This document shows positions 1-6,135 of a stretch of 28,913 nt of DNA, piece after piece. This DNA is from a virus. Numbering within the stretch: position 1 is the first letter of the stretch; each line of letters begins with the position of its first letter. The position numbers and the translations under genes are program-made. The notes under the pieces were generated by a model. That model saw nothing but the letters and a program-made list of their open reading frames with translations, had not been told where the DNA came from and made no database searches. The stretch covers positions 1 to 28,913 of IMG/VR virus record IMGVR_UViG_3300034374_000845; one strand, written 5' to 3'.

Positions 1-125
1 CGCTTCTTAGCAGCCATGCCACCACGCATCATCTTTTTCTTTGCTACGGCACCGCCACGCATCATTTTCTTTTTAGCTGCTGTCTTCATCATGCCGCCGC
101 CACGCATTTTCTTTTTAGCTACCAT
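1..125 (-). CDS. Lys/Met/Gly-rich small basic protein, 3' end outside window
   Basis: An open frame starts at the ATG at 123-125 and runs off the left edge after 41 codons. The visible part is three imperfect repeats of a Lys-Lys-Lys-Met-(Met)-Arg-Gly-Gly unit separated by short Ala/Val-Ala linkers. It is strongly basic and has no recognisable domain. It overlaps the end of the upstream gene by 11 bases, as is usual in this leftward operon. Such tracts suggest binding to nucleic acid or to acidic capsid surfaces, but that is inference. I do not recognise a named family. Confidence 0.6.
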   Translation of the reverse strand, partial: MVAKKKMRGGGMMKTAAKKKMMRGGAVAKKKMMRGGMAAKK

Positions 126-642
126 TTCTAAGTCTCCGTCTATCAATAACAAGAGAGTGGAATGTCTCTACAGGGAACTTCAAGTAGTATCCACTCTTTT
201 CTAAACTCAGTGCGGCATCATCCAACACCGATAGTCTCTGCACGAATACCATGCAGTATTCTAACTCAGGGTCACTGACCCCATCTTGAAGTAGAAAATC
301 CAGCCCAGCATCTTCCGCACTGTAGTCTGGATGAAATTGCATCAAATGCATATCGGCACCCTGAACTGACAGTGCCTCATTCATACCGTCACAGAAACCA
401 TCTAGGTATTCCATATCCGGTAATTCTTCACTAGCCCACACAACTATATCATAGTCGTGGGACTCAAACTGCTTCACTGCGTCTACCAGTCCATCCAGCC
501 CTGTGTTAATGCTGAATGTTACCTTGTTATCTGTCCACGCCTGTTTTGCGTAGGGGCAGGGCGGTAGTCCGTTTAACTTCTCATTAGGTACTTCAAGAAA
601 GTTATGTGACCAGTTACGTATGTCCTGTTCAACTCTATGCAC
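115..642 (-). CDS. Conserved hypothetical phage protein (175 aa)
   Basis: This acidic protein of 175 residues has a tryptophan-containing N-terminal helix followed by the motif LNGLPPCPYAKQAW near residues 24-37. I recall similar proteins with a Pro-Pro-Cys-Pro-(Tyr/Phe)-Ala motif in marine phages, but no function is known to me. The start is a GTG at 640-642 that overlaps the TAG stop of the upstream gene, a common coupling arrangement here. The Shine-Dalgarno sequence is weak, so translation is probably coupled. It lies inside the leftward operon between an HNH-like gene and a Lys-rich gene. Confidence 0.7.
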   Translation of the reverse strand: MHRVEQDIRNWSHNFLEVPNEKLNGLPPCPYAKQAWTDNKVTFSINTGLDGLVDAVKQFESHDYDIVVWASEELPDMEYLDGFCDGMNEALSVQGADMHLMQFHPDYSAEDAGLDFLLQDGVSDPELEYCMVFVQRLSVLDDAALSLEKSGYYLKFPVETFHSLVIDRRRLRNGS

Positions 643-892
643 GGGGATTACGCTTACCTGCCGTCCTTGTACGTGCGTATGACCTGTTCTTGGATGCTGG
701 CTTTACTGCAAGATTAGCACGGCGATTATCACGAGGATTGCCATTACGGTGTGCTACATCTTTACCTGCAACTGCCACACCAGACTTCTTTAGCTTGTTA
801 CGTGCAGCATTACGACTGGTACGCCGCTTGATCTGTGCTGGGCGTGACTGGTAGTTTGCATACTCTTTTTTATAATTACGTGGAGCAGCCAT
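635..892 (-). CDS. Small HNH-like basic phage protein (85 aa)
   Basis: This very basic 85-residue protein begins MAAPRNYKKEYANYQSRPAQ and carries the segment KDVAHRNGNPRDNRRANL near residues 44-61. That resembles the core of an HNH or homing-type nuclease (Asp-x-x-His, then Asn-x-x-Asp-Asn and Asn-Leu). No zinc-binding cysteines are present and the protein is shorter than active HNH nucleases, so it may be a minimal or inactive version. Small proteins of this pattern are common in marine podoviruses as I recall. The ATG overlaps the TAA stop of the upstream gene (TAATG). Confidence 0.7.
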   Translation of the reverse strand: MAAPRNYKKEYANYQSRPAQIKRRTSRNAARNKLKKSGVAVAGKDVAHRNGNPRDNRRANLAVKPASKNRSYARTRTAGKRNPRA

Positions 893-1848
893 TACTTCCT
901 CTTGGCAACCCCACCCTTGCGCATAAAGCCCATACGATTACGTACAGGGGTAGGCAGCTTCTTCAGGCCGGAGTTGCCAGCCGGTACAGACTTGAGTGCG
1001 GCACCGCCCTTGTTCATGTTTTTCTTGGCAGTCCTAGATACATACTCACGAGTTGCATCAGCCTTAAATTTAGCACTGTCCTTTTTAAACTTTTTGTACT
1101 GATCCTCTTGCTTCAGACGCTGTGCTGCAGTAACTCGTGGTGCATCATAATCTGGCTTGCCTGTACGAGTATTGATAGCTGTGTACATTTTCTTTTTAGT
1201 TTTACGCCCTGAAGGTGCTGCAGTAGGTCGAGTCGTCGAAGCAGGTTTATCATTCTTCTTAGGGCGTGGTGGAGGAGGTGTCGGTTTAGCCGGTGTCTTT
1301 TTAGGCATACGTTTTGCCGCAGCACCTTCGGCTGTAGGCTTGCTGGTTGTCTTCTTCTTCTTATTAGACAGTACAGACCCACCACCCTGTGCTTCCGACT
1401 TAGCTGCTAAACGTCGTTGACGTGCAGATACCCGTGCTTCATCACGGGCTTGGTCAGACGTCTTAGAGGGCTTGCTCTTCTTCGGCTTGTCTGCATCCTT
1501 GCCTGTGGCAGTAGAGCCAGCAGCTACACCTGCTCCTGCGGCTGCTGCACCTGCAGCCTTACCACCGCCACTGCTCTTAGGCGGCTTTGGCAGTGTACTT
1601 GTATTTGGATTACGTGGGCTGACTCTAGGCTGCGTCACAGGCTTAGTCAAATCTTGTACGATGGACTTACCCTTAGAAGAACCTGTGGTTGTTACCGTTG
1701 CATTTTTAGGCGGGGTACGTGTAGTCACATTACCCGCTTTAGCAAAGCGCTTCTTAAATACTTCTGCTGCTTTTTTACTAGCAAACTTAAAAAATACTTT
1801 ACCACCCGCAATAGCTAGGGGTACAAAAAATACTGCTGGGCCAGCCAT
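892..1848 (-). CDS. Lys/Ala/Pro-rich protein with hydrophobic N-terminus (318 aa)
   Basis: The N-terminus (MAGPAVFFVPLAIAGGKVFF) is hydrophobic and could be a membrane anchor or insertion segment. It is followed by roughly 280 residues of low-complexity Lys/Ala/Pro/Thr-rich sequence with many KKK runs and poly-proline stretches, for example around residues 180-200. This looks intrinsically disordered and strongly basic. The start has an AAGGAA ribosome binding site just upstream. The composition and the place in the leftward operon suggest a virion-associated or DNA-interacting protein, which is inference. No family is recognised. Confidence 0.7.
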   Translation of the reverse strand: MAGPAVFFVPLAIAGGKVFFKFASKKAAEVFKKRFAKAGNVTTRTPPKNATVTTTGSSKGKSIVQDLTKPVTQPRVSPRNPNTSTLPKPPKSSGGGKAAGAAAAGAGVAAGSTATGKDADKPKKSKPSKTSDQARDEARVSARQRRLAAKSEAQGGGSVLSNKKKKTTSKPTAEGAAAKRMPKKTPAKPTPPPPRPKKNDKPASTTRPTAAPSGRKTKKKMYTAINTRTGKPDYDAPRVTAAQRLKQEDQYKKFKKDSAKFKADATREYVSRTAKKNMNKGGAALKSVPAGNSGLKKLPTPVRNRMGFMRKGGVAKRK

Positions 1849-1860
1849 GTGTCTATTCCT

Positions 1861-2154
1861 TTACCATTTCACTTTATGAGACCAGTACTTAGCACTCAGC
1901 TTGCTGGTCGGTTTACCTTGTGCATTATGTCTGGCATAATACGACTTCTTACGTGCCTTGTCTTTCTTAGACTGAGGGTTTTTACCGGCACCCCGTACAC
2001 CCTGTTGTCCAAAGCGTATGAACTTATACTTGCCATCTTCCGATGCCATTACACAGTGTGACTTCTTAGGATGGTTAGGTGTCCTCTTAGGCTTGTTCAC
2101 GCCCCTGAGACCCTCTTCCTTCATCTTGTTCTTGACTCTCTCTGGAATACTCAC
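1861..2154 (-). CDS. Conserved marine phage protein ending in AYW-type motif (97 aa)
   Basis: I place the start at the GTG at 2152-2154. It overlaps the TGA of the upstream gene (GTGA) and has an AAAGG ribosome binding site nine bases upstream. A longer reading from a GTG at 2193 would overlap the upstream gene by 43 bases and adds residues I do not remember in relatives. The protein is basic and contains NKPKRTPNHPKKSH, then IRFGQQGVRGAG, and ends SAKYWSHKVKW. I recall this combination as a conserved protein in many podoviruses of marine bacteria. Its function is unknown. Confidence 0.8.
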   Translation of the reverse strand: MSIPERVKNKMKEEGLRGVNKPKRTPNHPKKSHCVMASEDGKYKFIRFGQQGVRGAGKNPQSKKDKARKKSYYARHNAQGKPTSKLSAKYWSHKVKW

Positions 2155-2363
2155 AGGGAAATACCTTTTTGTTTGATAGACTGCTCTACGCACTTGTACT
2201 GATACGTATGCGGCACAGGGAATGCCATACGCATCTGTGCTACCATTTCATGTACCCGCATAACACACTGACCTTCCGTCTCATAGGGGCCAAGAGTATC
2301 CTCTGCCTCAATGCATCTATCCGGCGCAGCCATGACACAAGCCAATACCAATGCTGTAAACAT
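2151..2363 (-). CDS. Small Cys-containing protein with signal-like N-terminus (70 aa)
   Basis: The first 13 residues (MFTALVLACVMAA) form a short hydrophobic segment that could be a signal peptide or membrane anchor. After the N-terminal segment it carries cysteines at about positions 17, 33 and 57. A GAGGAC ribosome binding site precedes the ATG, which lies just after the TGA of the upstream gene. I recall small secreted-looking proteins of this type in marine phage late operons, without known function. Confidence 0.7.
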   Translation of the reverse strand: MFTALVLACVMAAPDRCIEAEDTLGPYETEGQCVMRVHEMVAQMRMAFPVPHTYQYKCVEQSIKQKGISL

Positions 2364-2364
2364 T

Positions 2365-2574
2365 TCATTTGTCCTCTGACCAGCCTTCAGCCTTCATTGC
2401 ATCTTCTACGTGTTTCAATGTAAATGAACGCCCATAGTGTGCCTCAACTGCTTGCCGCACGTAGAAGACATCACTGTGGGGAATATGAAGACGGTCTAGT
2501 GTATTAGTACGGATAGCATCATAGAATGCTTCCAGTACATTATCTGTGTATAGTTTTACGGATTTCTTTGCCAT
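2365..2574 (-). CDS. Small hypothetical protein, first gene of leftward operon (69 aa)
   Basis: The first ATG is at 2572-2574; a TTG two codons upstream is possible but less likely. The protein (MAKKSVKLYTDNVLEAFYDA...) looks mostly helical and soluble, with no recognisable catalytic motif. No clear Shine-Dalgarno sequence is visible. It is the first gene downstream of the consensus leftward promoter at 2706-2734, with about 125 bases of leader containing the TAAGTGTA repeats, so it may be the gene most directly controlled by them. Function unknown. Confidence 0.7.
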   Translation of the reverse strand: MAKKSVKLYTDNVLEAFYDAIRTNTLDRLHIPHSDVFYVRQAVEAHYGRSFTLKHVEDAMKAEGWSEDK

Positions 2575-2630
2575 TGTCAAGAAAAAACTTTCATGTACGG
2601 GTTAAATACTAAGTCTACCACTTATAGTGT

Positions 2631-2691
2631 TCATTGTAAGTGTATTTAACATCTTTATCTAAAGACATTTAAGTGTATCACTGTAAGTGTA
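2631..2691. repeat. Three TAAGTGTA repeats in leftward leader
   Basis: TAAGTGTA occurs at 2637-2644, 2670-2677 and 2684-2691. The first and third copies lie inside a 14-base repeat TCA(T/C)TGTAAGTGTA at 2631-2644 and 2678-2691. All three lie just downstream of the expected start site of the leftward promoter at 2706-2734. They are candidate binding sites for a repressor or activator of the left operon. Confidence 0.6.
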
Positions 2692-2705
2692 GTCTAGTTT
2701 ATATA

Positions 2706-2734
2706 ATTATACCTAAAAACACCCCCCTTGTCAA
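2706..2734 (-). promoter_or_regulatory. Consensus sigma70 promoter, leftward operon
   Basis: On the minus strand the sequence reads TTGACA (2729-2734), 17 bases, TATAAT (2706-2711). This is an exact match to the bacterial housekeeping promoter consensus with optimal spacing. The spacer is G-rich. It should drive the leftward genes from 2574 downward using host RNA polymerase. Confidence 0.85.
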
Positions 2735-2735
2735 T

Positions 2736-3335
2736 ACATAAAATGATTATGCCCCAAAAATACCTTAATGTTGCACAAAAATTAGGCACATTGCACAGTG
2801 CTTGTGCATATACACTCAACAGTTACCCGTGTGGTTAACACTCAATTTTACTGATCTGTGTATTTGTCCATGAACGTATACGTAGACCGGGGTGGTGGCC
2901 CCTGCCTACCGTCGCTTGCCGTGACAGTTGAGGCTGATTTCGCCTGATAAACCAATGCCTTGTGTCTAGCTGGCAGAAAAACACCATATATAGAAGCGGC
3001 CCGGTAACTGTTTGCATATCAGTTAACGCCAGCCCGTGACAGGCAAGGCCAAAGCTGCAGGGATTGCGGTTAAATCAGAACGGCGATGCATCTAATCAAC
3101 ACAAGCCCTGCAGCAACCCTACCGTCAGCCTGTCTGAACATCAGACAACCCTCACCGGTCATGCCTGTTTATATCCTGTAACCGACACCGACACACCTAA
3201 AACCGACACGATATTGCCACTATAAATAGGGCAGCAATCCTGTCTTACTATTGAAATATAATTGCCGACTGAACAGCCTTTCACGAAAGAATATTGTTAT
3301 TTTGGCCTTGTCAAATTATTGACGGGCTTGACAGA
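2736..3335. other. Gene-free, repeat-containing control region
   Basis: No convincing reading frame is present in these 600 bases. It holds two TTGCACA motifs near 2770-2800. There is a hairpin TAACTG/CAGTTA at 3005-3025 and a 9-bp inverted repeat GCTGCAGGG/CCCTGCAGC at 3054-3062 and 3106-3114. Direct repeats are CCTACCGTC (2905-2913, 3118-3126) and CCGTGACAG (2919-2927, 3034-3042). The middle part is visibly richer in G+C than the flanks. Candidates are a replication origin, the phage attachment site or a structured leader RNA; the sequence alone does not decide. No tRNA was recognised. Confidence 0.45.
3131..3147 (+). promoter_or_regulatory. 17-bp palindrome, copy 1
   Basis: TGTCTGAACATCAGACA. 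It is the leftmost of ten copies and lies about 200 bases upstream of the rightward promoter at 3336-3364. It is the exact reverse complement of copy 2. Confidence 0.8.
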
Positions 3336-3364
3336 TTGACTGGCTCAAATAGCCCTGATATAAA
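3336..3364 (+). promoter_or_regulatory. Sigma70-like promoter of the 3449 gene
   Basis: TTGACT (3336-3341), 17 bases, TATAAA (3359-3364). The expected start site near 3371 lies about 30 bases before palindrome copy 2. The only gene between it and the terminator at 4092 is 3449-4069. Confidence 0.75.
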
Positions 3365-3399
3365 CCTATTCATTATCTGCAATCCCGTAGATAACAGCT

Positions 3400-3416
3400 T
3401 GTCTGATGTTCAGACA
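3400..3416 (-). promoter_or_regulatory. 17-bp palindrome, copy 2
   Basis: TGTCTGATGTTCAGACA, the reverse complement of copies 1, 3 and 8. It lies between the promoter at 3336-3364 and the start codon at 3449, a position suited to an operator or a leader hairpin. Confidence 0.8.
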
Positions 3417-3448
3417 GCAATCCGGTGATACCGGGGAAAGAACAAGTC

Positions 3449-4069
3449 ATGAAAAACGTACGTATCAACAAGGCACAAATCGCAACCGCAACCGCTGCAG
3501 TCGAAGCTTTCAACAGCGCAGATGCATCAATCTGGATTGCTGTTGAAGCTGGCATCAAGTTGGGCAAAACGCTGATAACAGTGACAGCCCGCTGCACCGA
3601 TGCAAACGGCAAGCTTGATCAAGTTGCATTCGATGCAGCGCTTGTGGCCCTGAAATTGCGGGACCGTGTACGGGGCGATGAAGATAAGCGGACAACGGCG
3701 CAACGTGAAAAGAACGGCCTTTCACGTGACAACCGGTCGCTTTGCATTCAGCTTGCTAAGGCCGGTCTGCCGAAGATTAAGAAAGCCTATGACCGGAAGG
3801 TAAAGGCCAACCCGTCATACAAGGCCAACAGCGTCAGCGGCATGATCAAACTGATCAAAGCGACTGACCCGAAAGCCAAGGCAGCCGCCAAGAACAGGCC
3901 GCCAATGGCACTGGATCAAGCGATTGCAAATTATCTTGCATTCGCCCGTAAGCATCACGGCATGACTAGCACCGAAGCGGTTGCCGCTGTTTCCAAGTTT
4001 TACGACAATCTGTCTGGCGCAATTGTTGATGCAGACAATGAGTTGGAAAAAGCACGCAAAGCTGCATAA
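3449..4069 (+). CDS. Orphan protein bracketed by palindromes (206 aa)
   Basis: The ATG at 3449 is preferred to an upstream GTG in the same frame because it lies downstream of GGGGAAAG and of the palindrome. The protein is Ala/Lys-rich and looks almost all helical. A basic middle section lies around residues 70-140, including RDRVRGDEDKRTTAQREKNG, and it ends in a Glu/Lys/Ala helix. I do not recognise a family or a clear helix-turn-helix. The gene has its own promoter, palindromes before it (3131, 3400) and after it (4072), and a terminator at once downstream. It is clearly richer in G+C than its neighbours, which suggests separate acquisition. It is my best candidate for a palindrome-binding regulator, but this is inference. 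Confidence 0.8.
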   Translation: MKNVRINKAQIATATAAVEAFNSADASIWIAVEAGIKLGKTLITVTARCTDANGKLDQVAFDAALVALKLRDRVRGDEDKRTTAQREKNGLSRDNRSLCIQLAKAGLPKIKKAYDRKVKANPSYKANSVSGMIKLIKATDPKAKAAAKNRPPMALDQAIANYLAFARKHHGMTSTEAVAAVSKFYDNLSGAIVDADNELEKARKAA

Positions 4070-4071
4070 CC

Positions 4072-4088
4072 TGTCTGAACATCAGACA
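4072..4088 (+). promoter_or_regulatory. 17-bp palindrome, copy 3
   Basis: TGTCTGAACATCAGACA. It lies three bases after the stop codon of the 206-residue gene and four bases before the terminator stem. Confidence 0.8.
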
Positions 4089-4091
4089 ACC

Positions 4092-4120
4092 GGGTCGCCC
4101 TTCGGGGCGGCCCTTTTTTT
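4092..4120 (+). terminator. Rho-independent terminator after 3449 gene
   Basis: The 9-base arms GGGTCGCCC and GGGCGGCCC (one G-U pair) enclose a TTCG loop and are followed by seven T residues. It isolates the 206-residue gene as a single transcription unit. Confidence 0.92.
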
Positions 4121-4146
4121 GTGCCTATTTTTTATTGGCATATGTC

Positions 4147-4232
4147 TATGACAGTAGTGGGGTGGCATGGTGTTGCAGCCTGTCTGAACTTCAGACAAGT
4201 AAGAGAGAGGGGGTATGACAGTAGTGGGGTGG
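4147..4232. repeat. 19-bp direct repeat
   Basis: TATGACAGTAGTGGGGTGG occurs at 4147-4165 and 4214-4232, flanking palindrome copy 4. The stretch 4121-4277 has no convincing gene. The repeat probably records a local duplication, and a regulatory role is possible. Confidence 0.7.
4181..4197 (+). promoter_or_regulatory. 17-bp palindrome, copy 4
   Basis: TGTCTGAACTTCAGACA, a perfect 8+1+8 palindrome. It lies between the two copies of the 19-bp direct repeat and upstream of the promoter at 4278-4306, not next to a gene start. Confidence 0.8.
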
Positions 4233-4277
4233 TGTTGGTGATGGTGCAGGGGTCTAAAAATAGTTCCCGACTTCAGG

Positions 4278-4306
4278 TTGCATTTTGTGGTTGTGTTTGC
4301 TAATAT
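4278..4306 (+). promoter_or_regulatory. Sigma70-like promoter of the 4398 gene
   Basis: TTGCAT (4278-4283), 17 bases, TAATAT (4301-4306). About 55 bases around it resemble the region of the promoter at 4648-4676, including an upstream AAAAAT-x-GTTCC block, so the two look like duplicates. Palindrome copy 5 follows downstream. Confidence 0.65.
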
Positions 4307-4359
4307 GAGGAACATTATGGAAGTTGCATCACGGTGATGCAGCAAGGTTAATCACAGGT

Positions 4360-4376
4360 TGTCTGAAGTTCAGACA
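4360..4376 (-). promoter_or_regulatory. 17-bp palindrome, copy 5
   Basis: TGTCTGAAGTTCAGACA. It ends 21 bases before the ATG of the 4398 gene and lies downstream of the promoter at 4278-4306. A TTG overlapping its left end is in frame with that gene but is an unlikely start. Confidence 0.8.
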
Positions 4377-4397
4377 AGCAGATGGAAGGGGATACAC

Positions 4398-4640
4398 ATG
4401 AAAGACAAAGGTTTTGAAGGGGGCAACGTAGTGCCTATCACGGTGGGTCGAGTGACCTCATCGTGGGTGGAGATGCCCAGCGAGGCGAACCAACGCACCA
4501 AGCGTGGGTACACATGCATGGACGTGGGGCAAGCTGATGCTTCGTGGTCTACCTACCTGAAGGCAGCGGATCAGGAAAAGCGACAAGCTGTGTCCGCTAA
4601 TCTCAAGGCGGTGTTGGAGCGTCACAAAAATCGTTCCTGA
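4398..4640 (+). CDS. Small early hypothetical protein (80 aa)
   Basis: The protein begins MKDKGFEGGNVVPITVGRV and ends in a charged helix (QEKRQAVSANLKAVLERHKN). A GGAAGGGG ribosome binding site lies upstream of the ATG. It has its own promoter (4278-4306) and palindrome (4360-4376), and the next promoter starts within eight bases of its stop codon, so it may form a single-gene unit. No family is recognised. Confidence 0.65.
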   Translation: MKDKGFEGGNVVPITVGRVTSSWVEMPSEANQRTKRGYTCMDVGQADASWSTYLKAADQEKRQAVSANLKAVLERHKNRS

Positions 4641-4647
4641 CATCCGC

Positions 4648-4676
4648 TTTACATTGTGGATTGTTTGTGCTAAGTC
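4648..4676 (+). promoter_or_regulatory. Promoter-like sequence before 4732 gene
   Basis: TTTACA (4648-4653), 17 bases, TAAGTC (4671-4676). The -10 element is weak, but the whole segment aligns with the promoter at 4278-4306. Palindrome copy 6 follows 26 bases downstream. Confidence 0.55.
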
Positions 4677-4702
4677 TTATGCACAATTCGATATCAACTA
4701 GC

Positions 4703-4719
4703 TGTCTGAAGTTCAGACA
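4703..4719 (-). promoter_or_regulatory. 17-bp palindrome, copy 6, fused to ribosome binding site
   Basis: TGTCTGAAGTTCAGACA followed directly by AGGAGAACAGAG and the ATG at 4732. Copy 7 has the same arrangement and 12-base spacing, and both are preceded by CTAGC. Confidence 0.85.
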
Positions 4720-4731
4720 AGGAGAACAGAG

Positions 4732-4941
4732 ATGACTGAAGTTTATTTGGTGAACATGAAGCACGGCAGTGCGGACTACACATCTGCCCACTACAAGTCC
4801 GGTGATTGGATATGCTTCCGCAGTACGCATGACATCAAGGCTGCGACTGAGATGGCAGAGAACCTGCGTGAAGGTGGGTGGGAAGTGATCGTGCAGTCTG
4901 TGCTGCTGGATGCAAATGGGGGAGTTAAGCTTGATGGGTAA
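4732..4941 (+). CDS. Small early hypothetical protein (69 aa)
   Basis: The start is fixed by the palindrome-linked AAGGAG ribosome binding site 8 bases upstream. The protein is acidic to neutral, with an apparent strand-helix-strand pattern: MTEVYLVNMKHGSADYTSAH, then an Ala/Glu helix around residues 38-50, then WEVIVQSVLL. A small alpha/beta fold is likely, but no family is recognised. Its stop codon overlaps the start of the next gene. Confidence 0.75.
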   Translation: MTEVYLVNMKHGSADYTSAHYKSGDWICFRSTHDIKAATEMAENLREGGWEVIVQSVLLDANGGVKLDG

Positions 4942-5119
4942 GATTGCAGGATGCATGTTCATGGTGGTGGTGAGTGCGTTTGTCTCGCCATTCGCCTTTA
5001 TAAACCTAATGGAAACAGGTGGACCTATCTGGGCTTATGCCTTGGTGGCGTGTGGTGTCTGCTTTGGTGGTGGCTGGGTTGCTGCTGCGTTCTATATGGA
5101 GGAAAGATACGATGACTAA
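4934..5119 (+). CDS. Small membrane protein, two predicted segments (61 aa)
   Basis: I choose the ATG at 4934, which overlaps the previous stop codon and has GGAG about 10 bases upstream. Two hydrophobic segments are visible, at about residues 5-25 and 32-52, joined by a short turn (NLMETGGPIW). A charged tail (MEERYDD) follows. This is the topology of a two-pass inner-membrane protein with both ends on the same side. In a phage early region it could act on the host envelope or exclude other phages; its size would also suit a holin, although the endolysin lies 3.5 kb away. Function not assignable. Confidence 0.65.
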   Translation: MGKIAGCMFMVVVSAFVSPFAFINLMETGGPIWAYALVACGVCFGGGWVAAAFYMEERYDD

Positions 5120-5378
5120 TATTGATCAGCAATGGCGTGAGGGTAAGACATTGATGCGCATGTCTATGTACAAGGCTCATGTGCATGACTGCGAGAACAC
5201 CCGACGGCATTTTGATGTGCCGCCACTCGACTGGCACACATTCAAGTTCCGGGTGTGGCCTGACTTTGAGAAGTATGTATCAATGGGTGGTGATATGAAA
5301 CTGCGGCGGCGTATGCAGTGCATAGACCATGCCTTTAATTTAGCTGGGCATATTCAACGTAAAAAACTAGCTGTCTGA
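5112..5378 (+). CDS. Small early hypothetical protein (88 aa)
   Basis: The ATG at 5112 has a GGAGGAAAG ribosome binding site and overlaps the stop of the membrane protein gene. The protein is basic with several aromatic and histidine residues (HVHDCENTRRHF, FKFRVWPDFEKY) and looks helical. The stop codon TGA (5376-5378) lies inside palindrome copy 7, so the last residues and the stop are partly supplied by the repeat. No family is recognised. Confidence 0.7.
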   Translation: MTNIDQQWREGKTLMRMSMYKAHVHDCENTRRHFDVPPLDWHTFKFRVWPDFEKYVSMGGDMKLRRRMQCIDHAFNLAGHIQRKKLAV

Positions 5379-5388
5379 AGTTCAGACA
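5372..5388 (-). promoter_or_regulatory. 17-bp palindrome, copy 7, fused to ribosome binding site
   Basis: TGTCTGAAGTTCAGACA followed by AGGAGAACAGAA and the ATG at 5401. The segment from CTAGC to the ATG differs from that of copy 6 by one base. It contains the stop codon of the preceding gene. Confidence 0.85.
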
Positions 5389-5400
5389 AGGAGAACAGAA

Positions 5401-6105
5401 ATGACGTATCAACTTATCGGTGTGGGTAACAACGCCAAGACCATCAAGGGTGATGGTTCAGAGTATCTGACTGCTATCAAGTACATGCAGCCCTACAAGA
5501 CTATGTTCAAGGGCAAGGTGCATAACCTGTGCGCTATGGCTGACATGGCTGGGTGTGCAGAGCCGTGCCTTAGATGGGCTGGCCGTGGTCAAATGTCCAG
5601 CGTTCAACGTGGTCGAGAACGCAAGACCATGTGGTATCTGTCTGACCGTGTGGGTTTCATGGATGCGCTTGTCAATGACATCACGGTGTTCAGGCGGCGG
5701 TGTATCAAGAATGTTGTGCAGCCATGCGTCCGTCCCAATGGCACTAGCGACATCATGTACGAGAAGTCTGGCATCATGGAGCAGTTTCCCGATGTACAGT
5801 TCTATGACTACACGAAGATTGTCAAACGTGCTTACGCTGACCTGCCACCTAACTACCACCTTACGCTGTCGTACAGTGAGGCTGACATGAACTATGCAGA
5901 CAGTGTGCATCAGGCTGTGCTTGACACTGGCGTCAACATGGCTGTAGTATTCCGTCACAGCTTGCCGGACACCTTCCGTGGGTTGCGTGTCATTGACGGT
6001 GACAAGGACGACCTGCGATTCCTTGACCCCAAGGGTGTAGTCGTTGGCCTTGTGGCAAAGGGCAAGAAGGCCAAGCAGGACACGTCCGGCTTTGTTATCA
6101 ACTAG
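5401..6105 (+). CDS. GP88-like phage protein (234 aa)
   Basis: The pattern matches, from memory, the GP88 family (Pfam PF17338, mycobacteriophage Gp88). An N-terminal GNNAKTIKGDGSEYLTAIKY is followed by a Cys-containing section around residues 44-60 (CAMADMAGCAEPCLRWAGRG). Then come DRVGFMDALVNDI, RPNGTSDIMYEK, FPDVQFYDYTKI, NYHLTLSYSEAD and RFLDPKGVVVGL, ending DTSGFVIN. The biochemical role of the family is unknown to me. The conserved Cys, Asp and Tyr residues look more like an enzyme than a structural protein. It is the longest gene of the palindrome-controlled early cluster and has the cassette-type ribosome binding site. Confidence 0.85.
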   Translation: MTYQLIGVGNNAKTIKGDGSEYLTAIKYMQPYKTMFKGKVHNLCAMADMAGCAEPCLRWAGRGQMSSVQRGRERKTMWYLSDRVGFMDALVNDITVFRRRCIKNVVQPCVRPNGTSDIMYEKSGIMEQFPDVQFYDYTKIVKRAYADLPPNYHLTLSYSEADMNYADSVHQAVLDTGVNMAVVFRHSLPDTFRGLRVIDGDKDDLRFLDPKGVVVGLVAKGKKAKQDTSGFVIN

Positions 6106-6106
6106 C

Positions 6107-6123
6107 TGTCTGAACATCAGACA
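6107..6123 (+). promoter_or_regulatory. 17-bp palindrome, copy 8, fused to ribosome binding site
   Basis: TGTCTGAACATCAGACA followed by AGGAGATGTATA and the ATG at 6136, again with CTAGC before it. The TAG in that CTAGC is the stop codon of the GP88-like gene. Confidence 0.85.
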
Positions 6124-6135
6124 AGGAGATGTATA

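Noticed and set aside
2835-3017. Minus-strand 60-codon frame in the control region
   Set aside because: No ribosome binding site, composition unlike other genes, and it overlaps the repeat structures.
4121-4303. Rightward 60-codon frame
   Set aside because: It covers the direct repeats, a palindrome and a promoter, has Cys/Val-rich random composition and no ribosome binding site.
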